DNA of 53,991 nucleotides from Candidatus Nitrotoga sp. 1052 (GCF_927312905.1 NZ_CAKMHQ010000056.1:1-53991), one strand, 5' to 3'. Counted from the stretch's first letter, positions 18,399 to 27,517 are shown. The notes: generated from the sequence alone by a model not told the origin. Translations and numbers: made by a program.

Positions 18399-19413
18399 AA
18401 ATCCAAGCCAGGATGCGATCTTGTAGCCCTGCTGCCATTTGGGACTGCAAAGGAGAACTGATAACCCTTTCCACTACCTTCAACCATTGCGTGGAAATGT
18501 TTTCGGGACTGAAGTGCATCCAAGCACAATCCCGTGCATGGTATCCGAGTTTCTCCCGCGTAGCCTGATCTTGAAGCATGTCGATTCCCAGAGCGAATTC
18601 CTCTATGCTCGTGGCCAGAAGGCAGTTTTCACCATGCCGTGCGAAAGATTCATAAGCCGGCAAAGGGCTGGCGATCGTAGGCATGCCCAAGGCCATGAAC
18701 ATGTTTAGACGGTTTGCCGATTTCGCAACATACTGTTGCCCTTCCGGCATGGGGACAATGGCAATGTCACAATTGAGAATGTATGAGAACACAGTATCAA
18801 GCGACCACTTGTGTGTCGGCCAGTTTCCCTTTGAGATGGTCACGAATTCTACCTTGTCGCTGATGCTTTGGAGGCTGGACAACCGGTCAAGGTATTGCGA
18901 GATGAAGTCACGGTAGCTGCCATGTCCCACCCAAACAACCTTAAGTCGTTCGCCAGAAGCGGCGTAGTTATTCTTGAATACCTTGGGTGGCACCTCGATC
19001 ATGTCTTCGATCACAAACGCGCGCCTTACGCTTAAAAGTGCCTTAAGCTTTCCAGTAGGGACGATAGTAGCATCGAAATAACGGTCATATTCCCCCGGAA
19101 TGTCGTCACAGCGGATGGCGATTGTGCGAATCCCGTTGAGTCGGCACCAAAGACTCAGCTTGTACATCATCCAATTGGGGCGTTCAAATAGCAACACATC
19201 ATAGCCATTTCGGAGCAAGCGCCGTGCTAAACCAAGCAGTTTGCCTGAGTAGTTCGTGTGCTGACTATTGAAATCAGAAGCAACTATTTCTGAGTTGATG
19301 CCTCGCTGAAGAAATTCTTTGTGTACATGGAATCCTTGCAATCGTGAACTCGCGACTGTCATGTCGCCGGATATGCACCATCCCACCTTTATTGTTTTAT
19401 TCGTTTCTGGCAT
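18388..19413 (-). CDS. Glycosyltransferase, GT4-like (GT-B fold)
   Basis: The 341-residue protein (counted from the ATG at 19413; a TTG at 19434 adds seven residues) has a divergent GT-B layout. The N-terminal half contains GWCISGDMTVASSRLQGFHV and YDVLLFERPNWMMYKLSLW. The C-terminal half has LKVVWVGHGSYRDFISQYL, CDIAIVPMPEGQQYVAKSANRLNMF and MALGMPTIASPLPAYESFA, the donor-binding part of GT4/GT1 enzymes. The Ser-Arg-Leu-Gln start resembles transferases that act on rigid carrier-linked acceptors. It is the last gene of the minus-strand block that begins near 31.6 kb and converges on asnB with an 11-nt overlap. The acceptor is unknown. Confidence 0.72.
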   Translation of the reverse strand: MPETNKTIKVGWCISGDMTVASSRLQGFHVHKEFLQRGINSEIVASDFNSQHTNYSGKLLGLARRLLRNGYDVLLFERPNWMMYKLSLWCRLNGIRTIAIRCDDIPGEYDRYFDATIVPTGKLKALLSVRRAFVIEDMIEVPPKVFKNNYAASGERLKVVWVGHGSYRDFISQYLDRLSSLQSISDKVEFVTISKGNWPTHKWSLDTVFSYILNCDIAIVPMPEGQQYVAKSANRLNMFMALGMPTIASPLPAYESFARHGENCLLATSIEEFALGIDMLQDQATREKLGYHARDCAWMHFSPENISTQWLKVVERVISSPLQSQMAAGLQDRILAWIFNI

Positions 19414-19437
19414 GGCAATTATTGAATACGGCAAAAT

Positions 19438-20061
19438 TTAGCCATGTTTATGCAAATCGATTTTATGTAACTGGTATCGAATTTCATAACATGGAAAGAT
19501 ATGGCAAAGGTTTTCCTCATAGAACTCCGTTGTGTATACATTGAAGTTAACGATTTTCTCTATGATTTTTTTAATTTTTTTGCGCCCGCGGAATGGCGAA
19601 GTAAAAATTAACTTCACACCAAGCAACTCTAACGAAGGCTTGTTCTTATAGTTAGGCACCTTTCTTTTTAAGAATCTATCAATAGACAGATAGGAAAAAG
19701 AGTAAAGCCCGAAGAATTGTTTGTGTGTGTAGTCTGAATAAAAATAGGGATTCGTGAAGTGAGGCACAACACATACTAATTTCCCGCCAGGCTTTAGCAC
19801 TCTGCTCACTTCCTCTACCAACTTAGGCAAGTCTTGAATATGCTCGAAAAAGTGAAATGAATGCAACTCATCAACCGTATTCTGTGGGATGCGTTCGAGA
19901 ATTTCAAATACGTCACCGACAATGTCTACACCCTCATAATCGATAGCGTCTATGCCTATTGCTTCTGGTATCTTCTTTCTTGGGCCGCATCCGAGCTCAA
20001 GTATCACTGGGCTGCATTTTGTAATATTGGTCAATAAGTTTTGATGATCAATGATTGGCAT
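19438..20061 (-). CDS. SAM-dependent methyltransferase (class I)
   Basis: The 207-residue Rossmann methyltransferase has motif I as VILELGCGPRKK (about residues 19-30), an acidic post-I IGIDAIDYEGVDIVGD, and a motif IV-like HSFHFFEHIQDLPKLVEEV. RVLKPGGKLVCVVPHF follows, the Methyltransf_11 pattern. The C-terminal third is Lys/Tyr rich (KKIKKIIEKIVNFNVYTTEFYEEN) and AT-rich, unlike the GC-rich genes upstream, which suggests separate acquisition. It may O-methylate a sugar and so cap or diversify the glycan. It lies 24 nt before the GT4-like gene and 140 nt after the acyltransferase remnant. Confidence 0.8.
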   Translation of the reverse strand: MPIIDHQNLLTNITKCSPVILELGCGPRKKIPEAIGIDAIDYEGVDIVGDVFEILERIPQNTVDELHSFHFFEHIQDLPKLVEEVSRVLKPGGKLVCVVPHFTNPYFYSDYTHKQFFGLYSFSYLSIDRFLKRKVPNYKNKPSLELLGVKLIFTSPFRGRKKIKKIIEKIVNFNVYTTEFYEENLCHIFPCYEIRYQLHKIDLHKHG

Positions 20062-20201
20062 AATATGGGGCCTCTAAATTGCTTTCAAGTTCGCCATTCT
20101 GGCGACAAGCCGTAATCTCGTGGAGAAAATCAACAACCCATATCCAGAGCTTCCAGGCTTTCTTCGGGTTAGAATAGTCGTTGTCCGATATTGGTCGCGA
20201 A

Positions 20202-20678
20202 TCATGTGTTTTGATTCTTTCCCGTGATCAAACGGCGCGCAACAGAAATGCCTGGAAGCTCGATCCATCGATATGTTGCTGAAGCAAAGAAATAGGTGGT
20301 CAGTACAGTGAATGCCAGCGTAACAGATAGCTTCAATGACTCACCCCACAAGCCGAGGTTGACGATGAGCAGCACCGAAATACCAACGAACAGGTTGAAT
20401 GTCGGCCAGATTCTGAAGGTACGCTTGAGATAGTAATGCCGGATGTCACGCAGGCCGGACATTTTGCCGTTGCTGATCCATAGCGTGCATCCGCTCAATA
20501 CGAAAAACAGGGCTACCGCATAAGAGCCCAGATCGAGCAAGCCCAATGGCAAAAAATAGCTGGGCTCGTCCAAGCTGGAATATTTAATCTCCGTTGCCCT
20601 GATCGAGTGCGACACAATGACCAGAAAGGCGGCAATGCCTCTCAACCAGGTCAATTGTTCAAGACGAGGTTTGCTCAT
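20202..20678 (-). pseudogene. Acyltransferase-3 (OafA-like) with internal deletion
   Basis: Counted from the ATG at 20678 (4 nt after the upstream stop), the product is 158 residues, against about 340-380 for intact acyltransferase-3 membrane enzymes. The N-terminal part is right: QLTWLRGIAAFLVIVSHSIR with the catalytic His, then LFFVLSGCTLWIS and HYYLKRTFRIWPTFNLF. It then jumps almost directly to the family C terminus (TYFFASATYRWIELPGISVARRL). About six membrane helices are missing, by an in-frame deletion. It probably once O-acetylated the glycan and is unlikely to function now. The reading frame is open, so a truncated protein could still be made. Confidence 0.75.
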
Positions 20679-20682
20679 GGTT

Positions 20683-23600
20683 TCATTGTCCGATTGCCGA
20701 CGCCTGAACCCGCTGCCATCCAGCACTGTCTGTCGTACTGACACGCCCGATTTTTTGAATCAACCCCGCCATGTATTCCGCCGAATGGCCTTCGTGCGCG
20801 TAGAACGTGCGGCGCATGTGCGCCCGGCCTTCGGCCTTGGCCTGCGGGTTGGACAACGCGGCTTGGCAGGCGGGCACGAGCTCGTCGAGACGGCTGAATG
20901 AATGCGAGGCGCCGACGAAAATATCCTTCAAGCCGGCAAAGGTGAACTCAAAATCCGGTTGGTCGAAGAATACGATGGGGCGGTCGAGCAAGCTGTAAGT
21001 GGACATCACCGAACTGTAATCGCCAACCAAAAGATCAGCCGCCGCCAGCAGGGTTTCGACATCGCTGGTCTGAATGAAACGGACATGGGGATACTGTGCT
21101 TCGATGATGCGCATGTCTTCGAGCACGGCGGCCTGCCAATCAGCGGGCACGTTGTGGTTGGCTTTCCACAGCCAGGGATGCCCGGTCTGGATGAGATTGC
21201 ACTCGGGGAAGGCTTGCGCCAGCGCGCGCAGTGGTGCGGCGTTGTAACTGCGCAAAATGGCTTGCGGCTGCCAGTGTGAGGTGATGAGCAGGGTCATGCG
21301 ATCGGGAAGCCCCAGTTGTTCGAGCACGGCACGGCGGTCGAATTCCCCCCTGCAGAGTGCGTCACTCTTGGGGAAGCCAACGGGGATGAATACCCGCCGT
21401 TCATTGAAAAGTCCAGGCTGGTAACGGTCGAACCAATCATATTCGGCTTCCGAGAGGCCGCAAAAAATATCGCATTGCTTGATCGGTCCGGTTTTATTGC
21501 CGAGGATGCCGAACCCGGGGCCGTGATGCATGTATAGGCGTAAAGCGTTGAATGCCGGGTAAAAGGGGTTCATGTGTGTGCTGACCAGCATGTGCCATTT
21601 ACTTAGGCGGGCGCGCCGGCTTGGTAGTTGCAGGGAATGGAATAGTACGCGATCTTCCGGCGTGGCGAAATCGATGTCGTTTACTACGTCGGGTTTGTCG
21701 GTCGTGATCAGCACCAGCACATCCGGGCAGGCCTGCAGTGCACGGATGACTGGCGATTGACAGGCAAAGCCATAGCTGTCGGTCAGCACAAAAAGCACTC
21801 GAGTACGGTGGGCGAATCTTTCGAAGCACCAGTCGAAGGCAGCTCGGACATTCGCCAGTATTTTTCTGCGCAAGTGCGTGGACGTGAGCGCGGGCAATTT
21901 CACGATTGCACCCTCACCGCAAGTCACTGCATGGTGATTTGCAATGCGCTCCTCCGGTTGTATGTAGAGCTCGAGTCGCTGCCACAGTGATTGAGCGACT
22001 TCGGGTTGGCAGTCGATGACATCGCGGGTACAGCCGGGGTCGCTTTCAACATCGAAGAGCATCAGCTGATAGCCCTCTTCCAAGGGTTGGTATACCAGTT
22101 TCCAGCGCCCGCTGCGCAGCATGCGATCTTTGGCCGTGAGCACAATAGGCAGGTATTCGGGCTTGAGCGTGAGGGTGCCGCTTTCGCGGTCGGGCACTGC
22201 GATCAGTTCCAGCAGGTCGGGATAACGCAAGTGTTTGTCGGGCAGCCCCGGAATGTCAGTGATCCACATGCCGGTTTCGTTGAAGGCATCGAGTTGCGGA
22301 CAGTGTTCATGTTGACTAAAACAAGCCGCAAGGGAAACCCCATCCATGTTGGCGGCGGGGTTTGCACCGGCCAATTCCAGCAGTGTGGGCGCAAGATCGA
22401 TGCTGCGAACCACTTGGTCTACTTTTCTGCTGGCGGGCTTGCGAGGATCGCTGATCAGAAGTGGAATGCGCGGGCTGAAATCGCCCACCGCCGAATTGCC
22501 CTGCCCCCAGGTATTGTGCTCGAAAAACTCCATGCCGTGATCGGAATAGACGACGACGATAGTGTTACCCGCCAGCCCACAGGTGTCGAGGTGTTGCAGC
22601 ATGCGCCCGACTTCATCGTCGAATTGCGCCACGCAGCTGTCATACAGATCGATGATCTGGTCAAGATCGAACTCTTCTTTAGGCGCGCCCTGGCGACGGA
22701 TGATATCGAACGGATCGGTCAGCTTGGCCATGGCGAACTTGGATTCACCGTTATAGGACGGATCGGCAAAGCGCGTGTACCACGGCCATTCGGAGGCAAA
22801 CGGCGGGTGCGTGGTGGAATAAAACACATTGAGAAAAAATGGTTGGGTACTTTCCGATAGACGCGAAACCAGATGCCGGGCATATTTGCCCATCGGTTGG
22901 GTCAGCGGTACGCCTCCTAGGTAATAAATTTCCGGGAGCATCAGTCGCCCCAACCGGTTGTGGGTAAACAGCGATAAAAAAAGGCGTAAATCCTTAGGCC
23001 CCTGCCGGATCAGATATTTTAGGTTCCACTGGTCTTCTGGCAGGTCGGTGTAATCGAAACCGAAGGAGAATTTGCCCATGTCGCCGCCGCACCAGTCGGA
23101 GATAGCAGCGGTGCGGTAGCCCTGTGCCTTGAGAAGATGGGGCAGTGCATCGACTTTTAGCCGGGTAACATCGTCCGCGTTAAAATTGTCGCGAATGCCG
23201 TGGGTGTGCGGCCAAGTACCTGTCATTAGCGAAATCAGGCTGGGAGCGGTGCGAGCGCAGGGTACATAGCAATTGGAAAACAGCACCCCCAGCTCGGCCA
23301 GTTTATCAATATTGGGCGTGAGGGCGCGTCGATATCCCAGCGTACCCAGCCGATCTGCACGCAAGGTGTCTGATCCGATCATGAGAATATTGGGTGGCGC
23401 ATCGGCCGCACGTTCGGGTGTTCGGCGGGGTGGACGTGCCTCGGGCAACCAAGCCGCCCAGGTAATTGTGCCTGCAAAAAATAGCACAGCAGCCCACAAC
23501 GCAATCAGATCGGCCATCTGGTTCTGCTTGATCAATTGTAATGAAGTGGCGATCAGCAACAACAAAGTGGCAGAAATACACGCAAACTGCATTAGATAAA

Positions 23601-25047
23601 TGCGCTCCGGCGTCATCCAGCGCCACAGCCCATAAAAGCGGCTAATGCGGTAATGCATGGAGGCGACGAGCAACCCCGGATTGAAGCGCAGCTTGCGGAT
23701 AAATTGCAGCATGACCGCGCCCGATATACCCAGCACTGCCGCGAGTGTTGCAAGGCCACTTGACCATTCGCCGCTCAGACTTACATTCAACATGTAATAC
23801 AGTAATACTCCTGCACTGCCAGTAAATAGCATGATAGAAAATGCCCAGGCAGATAGACGGGCGAGCGCAAACAGGGTGTAGCGCCGGTAATGGGCGAGTA
23901 CTTCTTTTTGAATGCGTGGCCCGGTTTGAGAAAAATCCATTAGCGATTTTGTCAGCAGTGCCATAGAACCTACGCCTGCCACAAATAACGCAGGTAATCC
24001 ACCAGCCCAGCGTGCACTGCCGCTGGTAAACCAGGCAATCAATCCACAGGTAACTGTCGAAATCGCCAGCGCTACAATGAGCAAGTTGCCGCGATCAGGG
24101 GGAAGCGAAAGGTCTTTACCACGATGGCCCGATTCCCGACGGCCTTGCAGTTCTCCCAAGGCGGCAGCCGTCCGCATCCAGTAGAAACGCCGCTTGGCCC
24201 ATGATCGGCTGAACACGCTGTGAAGCCCATATTCAGCCAGCTTGCGCCACATATAGAGCGGTATCCGGCCATGGCCCTGAATGCGCGAGGTGGAGCGGGT
24301 GCGCTGAAAACTTTTTTTAAGCAGGTAGCTGAGTTTCAGGCGATCAATATCCACATAATGATGCTGAACTATGTCCGGCGCGTACTGGCAACGTATACCG
24401 CGAATCATGGCACGCAATACATATTCGCTGTCCTCGCCGCCACCCAAATCGTGACCGTGCGGCCCAAGCTCGGTTGAAAACTGCCCGGCAAGGGCGAACA
24501 CGTGGTGTCGCACCACGAGATTGCCGCCCCCGGGGATAGGGCCTTCTTCCGCCGTGATCGTTTTGGGTTGATCGCCCTGGTTATAGCGTGGCACTGGCAG
24601 CGGGTAAATTCGATACGGTCCTTCGTCATGCACCCATGCGGGCTCAGTTCCATTCCAGTCAGGCAAGATGCGACCACAATACAAACCCGCATCGGGCCAG
24701 CTTTGGGCAGCATGTGCAATTGCAACCAGATAATTTTCATCGACTCGATGGTCATCATCGACAAAGGCGGTCAGTTCAGTGTCGATTTCTGGAATGGCCC
24801 GATTGAGCGCATGCGACTTGCCCGGCGTGGGTACTTCAATCAGGCGTAGCGGCAGCCAACCATTAGTTGCTTGTTGCGTCTCATATGCCTGCATGCGCGC
24901 CACCGTATCGTCGGTGCAGGCATTTGCTGCCACCAGAATCCGTACTGGCATTTCTGGTCGATGTGCTGCATTCAGTGAAGCCAGCAGCCGTTCCAGCAAA
25001 TCGGCTCGGTTGTGGGTGCAGATGAGAACAGTGATCAGATTGGCCAC
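20683..25047 (-). CDS. GT2-membrane-AP/sulfatase-fold-CDP-glycerol-transferase-like fusion protein
   Basis: A single 1454-codon frame from GTG (25047) to TGA. Domain 1 (about 1-290) is a GT2 glycosyltransferase: ITVLICTHNRADLLERLL, FVDDDHRVDENYL, GGEDSEYVLRAM. About 320-535 has roughly six hydrophobic helices. Domain 2 (about 550-1000) has the alkaline-phosphatase/sulfatase fold: ILMIGSDTLRADRLG (metal Asp about 559), ARTAPSLISLMTG with Thr600 where sulfatases carry the formylglycine Cys/Ser and Leu where they have Arg, then YSDHGMEFFEHN (Asp836, His837). Domain 3 (about 1090-1440) resembles CDP-glycerol glycerophosphotransferases: LYMHHGPGFG (His about 1175) and DYSSVMSTYSLLDRPIVFFD (about 1343). 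Thr600 points to a phosphotransferase such as LtaS/EptA rather than a sulfatase. It follows another GT2 gene by 3 nt. I know of no named family with this architecture. Confidence 0.85.
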   Translation of the reverse strand: MANLITVLICTHNRADLLERLLASLNAAHRPEMPVRILVAANACTDDTVARMQAYETQQATNGWLPLRLIEVPTPGKSHALNRAIPEIDTELTAFVDDDHRVDENYLVAIAHAAQSWPDAGLYCGRILPDWNGTEPAWVHDEGPYRIYPLPVPRYNQGDQPKTITAEEGPIPGGGNLVVRHHVFALAGQFSTELGPHGHDLGGGEDSEYVLRAMIRGIRCQYAPDIVQHHYVDIDRLKLSYLLKKSFQRTRSTSRIQGHGRIPLYMWRKLAEYGLHSVFSRSWAKRRFYWMRTAAALGELQGRRESGHRGKDLSLPPDRGNLLIVALAISTVTCGLIAWFTSGSARWAGGLPALFVAGVGSMALLTKSLMDFSQTGPRIQKEVLAHYRRYTLFALARLSAWAFSIMLFTGSAGVLLYYMLNVSLSGEWSSGLATLAAVLGISGAVMLQFIRKLRFNPGLLVASMHYRISRFYGLWRWMTPERIYLMQFACISATLLLLIATSLQLIKQNQMADLIALWAAVLFFAGTITWAAWLPEARPPRRTPERAADAPPNILMIGSDTLRADRLGTLGYRRALTPNIDKLAELGVLFSNCYVPCARTAPSLISLMTGTWPHTHGIRDNFNADDVTRLKVDALPHLLKAQGYRTAAISDWCGGDMGKFSFGFDYTDLPEDQWNLKYLIRQGPKDLRLFLSLFTHNRLGRLMLPEIYYLGGVPLTQPMGKYARHLVSRLSESTQPFFLNVFYSTTHPPFASEWPWYTRFADPSYNGESKFAMAKLTDPFDIIRRQGAPKEEFDLDQIIDLYDSCVAQFDDEVGRMLQHLDTCGLAGNTIVVVYSDHGMEFFEHNTWGQGNSAVGDFSPRIPLLISDPRKPASRKVDQVVRSIDLAPTLLELAGANPAANMDGVSLAACFSQHEHCPQLDAFNETGMWITDIPGLPDKHLRYPDLLELIAVPDRESGTLTLKPEYLPIVLTAKDRMLRSGRWKLVYQPLEEGYQLMLFDVESDPGCTRDVIDCQPEVAQSLWQRLELYIQPEERIANHHAVTCGEGAIVKLPALTSTHLRRKILANVRAAFDWCFERFAHRTRVLFVLTDSYGFACQSPVIRALQACPDVLVLITTDKPDVVNDIDFATPEDRVLFHSLQLPSRRARLSKWHMLVSTHMNPFYPAFNALRLYMHHGPGFGILGNKTGPIKQCDIFCGLSEAEYDWFDRYQPGLFNERRVFIPVGFPKSDALCRGEFDRRAVLEQLGLPDRMTLLITSHWQPQAILRSYNAAPLRALAQAFPECNLIQTGHPWLWKANHNVPADWQAAVLEDMRIIEAQYPHVRFIQTSDVETLLAAADLLVGDYSSVMSTYSLLDRPIVFFDQPDFEFTFAGLKDIFVGASHSFSRLDELVPACQAALSNPQAKAEGRAHMRRTFYAHEGHSAEYMAGLIQKIGRVSTTDSAGWQRVQASAIGQ

Positions 25048-25050
25048 AGG

Positions 25051-25962
25051 TCAGCGCGAACGGTACAGACCCTGCATCAGGCCGAGAAAATGGCACACCA
25101 CCATTTCTCGGTTGAATGCTTCATCCAGGGGCTGGGTCATGTGTCCCCACAGCATGCGCGCCATGGCGCGCATGAACTGGGGTAAGACATACAAGGGAAT
25201 GTTGAACAGCCGGCGTTCACCGGCCAGCCCGCGGCTCTGCGCGATGTTGAGGCTGGTCTGGAAGCGCCAGCGGCGAAAGTAGCGCTTAGTCAGGCGGAAA
25301 GCTTCAACTTTATGGTGAACTCGGGACTGTCCCAGGAAAATGGCTTTTAGCCCGGCCGCCAGGATCCGCTCGAACATCTCGCCGTCCTCACCGCTGGCCA
25401 ACAAGTTTCCTTTGCGACCGCGGTTGGTATCGAACAGGGCGACGCGGTCGAACACCGTCCGTTTCATGGCCATGTTTGCACCAAATGGCGCCTGGCTCGC
25501 CAGCGTGATCGGGTAGTCATCGGTACGGTCGGTGCGAATCGCGAGAAAGCCATAAAAGCGCTCAGTGAGCCACGCGGGTGGCGGTGTTTCCCAGATCGGC
25601 GCGATGTATCCGCCGCAGGCATCTGCGTTGGACTTCTCCAGTCCACTTAGTGTCACTTCCATCCAGTCCGGTTCAGGCAGCACGTCGTCGTCGGTAAAAA
25701 GAAGGACGTCTCCCCGCGCTGCGGCGATGCCGTGATTGCGTGCGTGTGACAATCCTTGGGTTTGCTCGAACTCATAGCGGAGGAGGGGCCACTCGCGCTG
25801 CACCTCCTTCACGACCCGGTGTGTGTGATCTCTCGAATTGTTGTCGACAACAACAATTTCCCAGCTGCGAGACGGGCTCGTTTTTTGGGCGCGCAGTGCG
25901 TGCAGCGTGTCGCGGAGCGACTCGGCGCGATTGTAGGTGCAGACGATGATGCTAGCATCCAT
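25051..25962 (-). CDS. Family 2 glycosyltransferase, paralogue of the fusion's first domain
   Basis: The 303-residue GT-A enzyme starts MDASIIVCTYNRAESL. It has VVVDNNSRDHT (about 37), GLSHARNHGIAAARGDVLLFTDDDVLPEPDW with the DDD metal motif (about 92), and GEDGEMFERILAAGL (about 190), followed by a VHHKVEAFRLTKRYFRRW helix. The same order and spacing of motifs occurs in the N-terminal domain of the adjacent 1454-residue fusion, so the two are paralogues. Three nt separate its stop from the fusion's GTG start, so the pair is probably co-translated and may act in sequence on the same glycan. The C-terminal helices (PQFMRAMARMLWGHM) may associate with the membrane. Confidence 0.9.
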   Translation of the reverse strand: MDASIIVCTYNRAESLRDTLHALRAQKTSPSRSWEIVVVDNNSRDHTHRVVKEVQREWPLLRYEFEQTQGLSHARNHGIAAARGDVLLFTDDDVLPEPDWMEVTLSGLEKSNADACGGYIAPIWETPPPAWLTERFYGFLAIRTDRTDDYPITLASQAPFGANMAMKRTVFDRVALFDTNRGRKGNLLASGEDGEMFERILAAGLKAIFLGQSRVHHKVEAFRLTKRYFRRWRFQTSLNIAQSRGLAGERRLFNIPLYVLPQFMRAMARMLWGHMTQPLDEAFNREMVVCHFLGLMQGLYRSR

Positions 25963-26018
25963 AACTTATTTCCGTAATATTTTACGTTATCTAATATTAG
26001 CGAAAGGTCATAAGATAA

Positions 26019-26167
26019 TAAAGGGCACCTCTAAAAATCCAATTTCCATCACAATACGGCGTTACTCGAAAAAAATTATCGCTTACATATCAACTATATG
26101 CCGCGCTCAAATTTTTTACTCGTGCCTTGTCTTGCTTAGAAACTTGAATTTTTAGAGGCGCCCTAAA
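26019..26167. mobile_element. MITE-like element with 4-bp target duplication
   Basis: Eighteen-base terminal inverted repeats, GGGCACCTCTAAAAATCC at 26023-26040 and its inverted partner at 26146-26163, match at 16 of 18 positions. TAAA directly flanks both ends (26019-26022 and 26164-26167), as expected of a target-site duplication. The 105-bp interior is AT-rich and non-coding. It is a non-autonomous element that would need a transposase in trans. It separates two glycan operons. Confidence 0.8.
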
Positions 26168-26536
26168 GTGGAGTCGCCTCGTGGCAGAGATGTGTATTAA
26201 GCGTGAGGTTTTCATCATTGTGTAGGATGACCGTGTATTTTCCGTCGCCGTGACGGAGTGAACTTTTTACAGATGACAGAACCATTCCGACATGTTTATG
26301 CGCCAGTAAAGTGTGAAGTTGAAGGTGAGGACATCCTCTCCGATCAGGCCGGGTGGATAATACTCTGGAATTATAGTACCGATATAGCAATTGAAGGTTT
26401 AGTCACGTGATTGTCTGAATTAACCGCCACGGCAAGCGCCTTTCGCGCACGAAACCCGAAACCAGATTCAGGATGTTTCCAATCCGAGATGGTGCTTTGT
26501 TTGTATCCATCAGCCCCCCTTGTTTAAGTGTGGCAA
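26168..26536. other. Intergenic stretch downstream of the Gtr-like cassette
   Basis: About 370 bp. Short open frames exist on both strands (45 codons at 26274 plus, 75 codons at 26390 minus), but neither shows a recognisable domain. Possibly decayed coding sequence next to the MITE. No clear terminator found. Confidence 0.4.
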
Positions 26537-27517
26537 TCAATCGCCGATTTTCGTATCTAAATCTGTATATTCATCGATCAGATATGCGGGACGCGCTTTC
26601 ACCTCTTCGTAAATCTTGGCGATGTATTCTCCAATGATGCCCAGGCTGATCATAATGAAGCTGCCAATGATCAGCAGGGTCAGGATCATGGTGGCAAAAC
26701 CGGATACGGCGCGGCCCTGAAACCAGGACCACAGAGTTTCAACGGTGAGTCCGAGTCCCAGCGCCAAGGTCAGAAGCCCCATTAGGGTCACGATACGCAA
26801 CGGTGCGCTGGTGAAAGAAACCAGTGCGGTAAGCGCCAACTCGACCAGCCCCAGGAGGGACCACCTGCCCTCCCCGTCGCTTCGTTCTGCTACGTCGAAA
26901 GGAATTTCGACGTTCCTGTAACCCACCCAGTCGGCCAGCCCGCGGAAGAAACGCCGTCGTTCGGGCAGCTGTTTTGTAATCACATCCACGACAACCCGAT
27001 CCATGAGCTTGAAATCGGACGAGTTCTGGATGTTGATTCCCCCGAGCCAGGATATGGTTTTATTGAAAATCCAGGCACGGAGGCGTGTAGCCGCGCTGTC
27101 GTGCTGGCGCTGGCGTTTGACGCCATGTGCCACTTTGGCTCCACCACGCCATGCGTCCAGCATTTGGGGTATCACACTGGGAGGATGCTGCAGATCCGCA
27201 TCCATGGTAATCACCGCATCACCCCGGGCGGCATCGATCCCTGCCATCAAGGCGGCTTCCTTGCCGAAATTGCGGCTGAAGTGGATGCCGCGTATCCGGC
27301 TGTCGTCGCGGGCGCGCTGAGAGACCACGGCAAAGGTCTGGTCTTGGCTCCCATCATCAACAGCGATGATTTCCCACCTGACGTCGCAGTCATCCAGGGT
27401 GCGGCCTATCACGTCAAATGCATGGCTTATGCCCACTTCTTCGTTATGTGCGGGCAGGACAACGCTGATAAGTGCCTGGGCAAAGTCCTCGCCAGGTAGG
27501 GATGTGCGTTCCGTCAC
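26537..27517 (-). CDS. GtrB/DPM1-type polyprenyl-phosphate glycosyltransferase
   Basis: The 326-residue membrane GT2 enzyme moves a sugar from a nucleotide donor to undecaprenyl phosphate on the cytoplasmic face. The catalytic domain has ISVVLPAHNEEVGISHAF, IAVDDGSQDQT, MDADLQHPPSVIPQML (about 113) and RRRFFRGLADWVGY. Two C-terminal membrane helices follow (about 240-262 and 275-300), with the SLGIIGEYIAKIYEEVKARP tail that marks the GtrB/ArnC subgroup. The start is GTG at 27517, overlapping the upstream TGA (GTGA). It belongs to a four-gene operon, gtrA-like, GT39-like, YdjC-type deacetylase, gtrB-like, which looks like a side-chain glycosylation cassette. Confidence 0.9.
   Translation of the reverse strand: MTERTSLPGEDFAQALISVVLPAHNEEVGISHAFDVIGRTLDDCDVRWEIIAVDDGSQDQTFAVVSQRARDDSRIRGIHFSRNFGKEAALMAGIDAARGDAVITMDADLQHPPSVIPQMLDAWRGGAKVAHGVKRQRQHDSAATRLRAWIFNKTISWLGGINIQNSSDFKLMDRVVVDVITKQLPERRRFFRGLADWVGYRNVEIPFDVAERSDGEGRWSLLGLVELALTALVSFTSAPLRIVTLMGLLTLALGLGLTVETLWSWFQGRAVSGFATMILTLLIIGSFIMISLGIIGEYIAKIYEEVKARPAYLIDEYTDLDTKIGD

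Noticed and set aside
21991-22860. 289-codon plus-strand open frame inside the fusion gene
   Set aside because: It is the complement of the sulfatase-fold domain, which carries specific metal-site motifs on the minus strand; no domain is seen in the plus-strand frame.
22500-23400. Arylsulfatase
   Set aside because: The fold fits, but the CxPxR/SxPxR active-site motif is absent (Thr and Leu at the key positions).
26274-26409. Possible 45-residue protein (MTEPFRHVYAPVKCE...)
   Set aside because: Too short and without known homologue or clear ribosome-binding site; could be decayed coding sequence.
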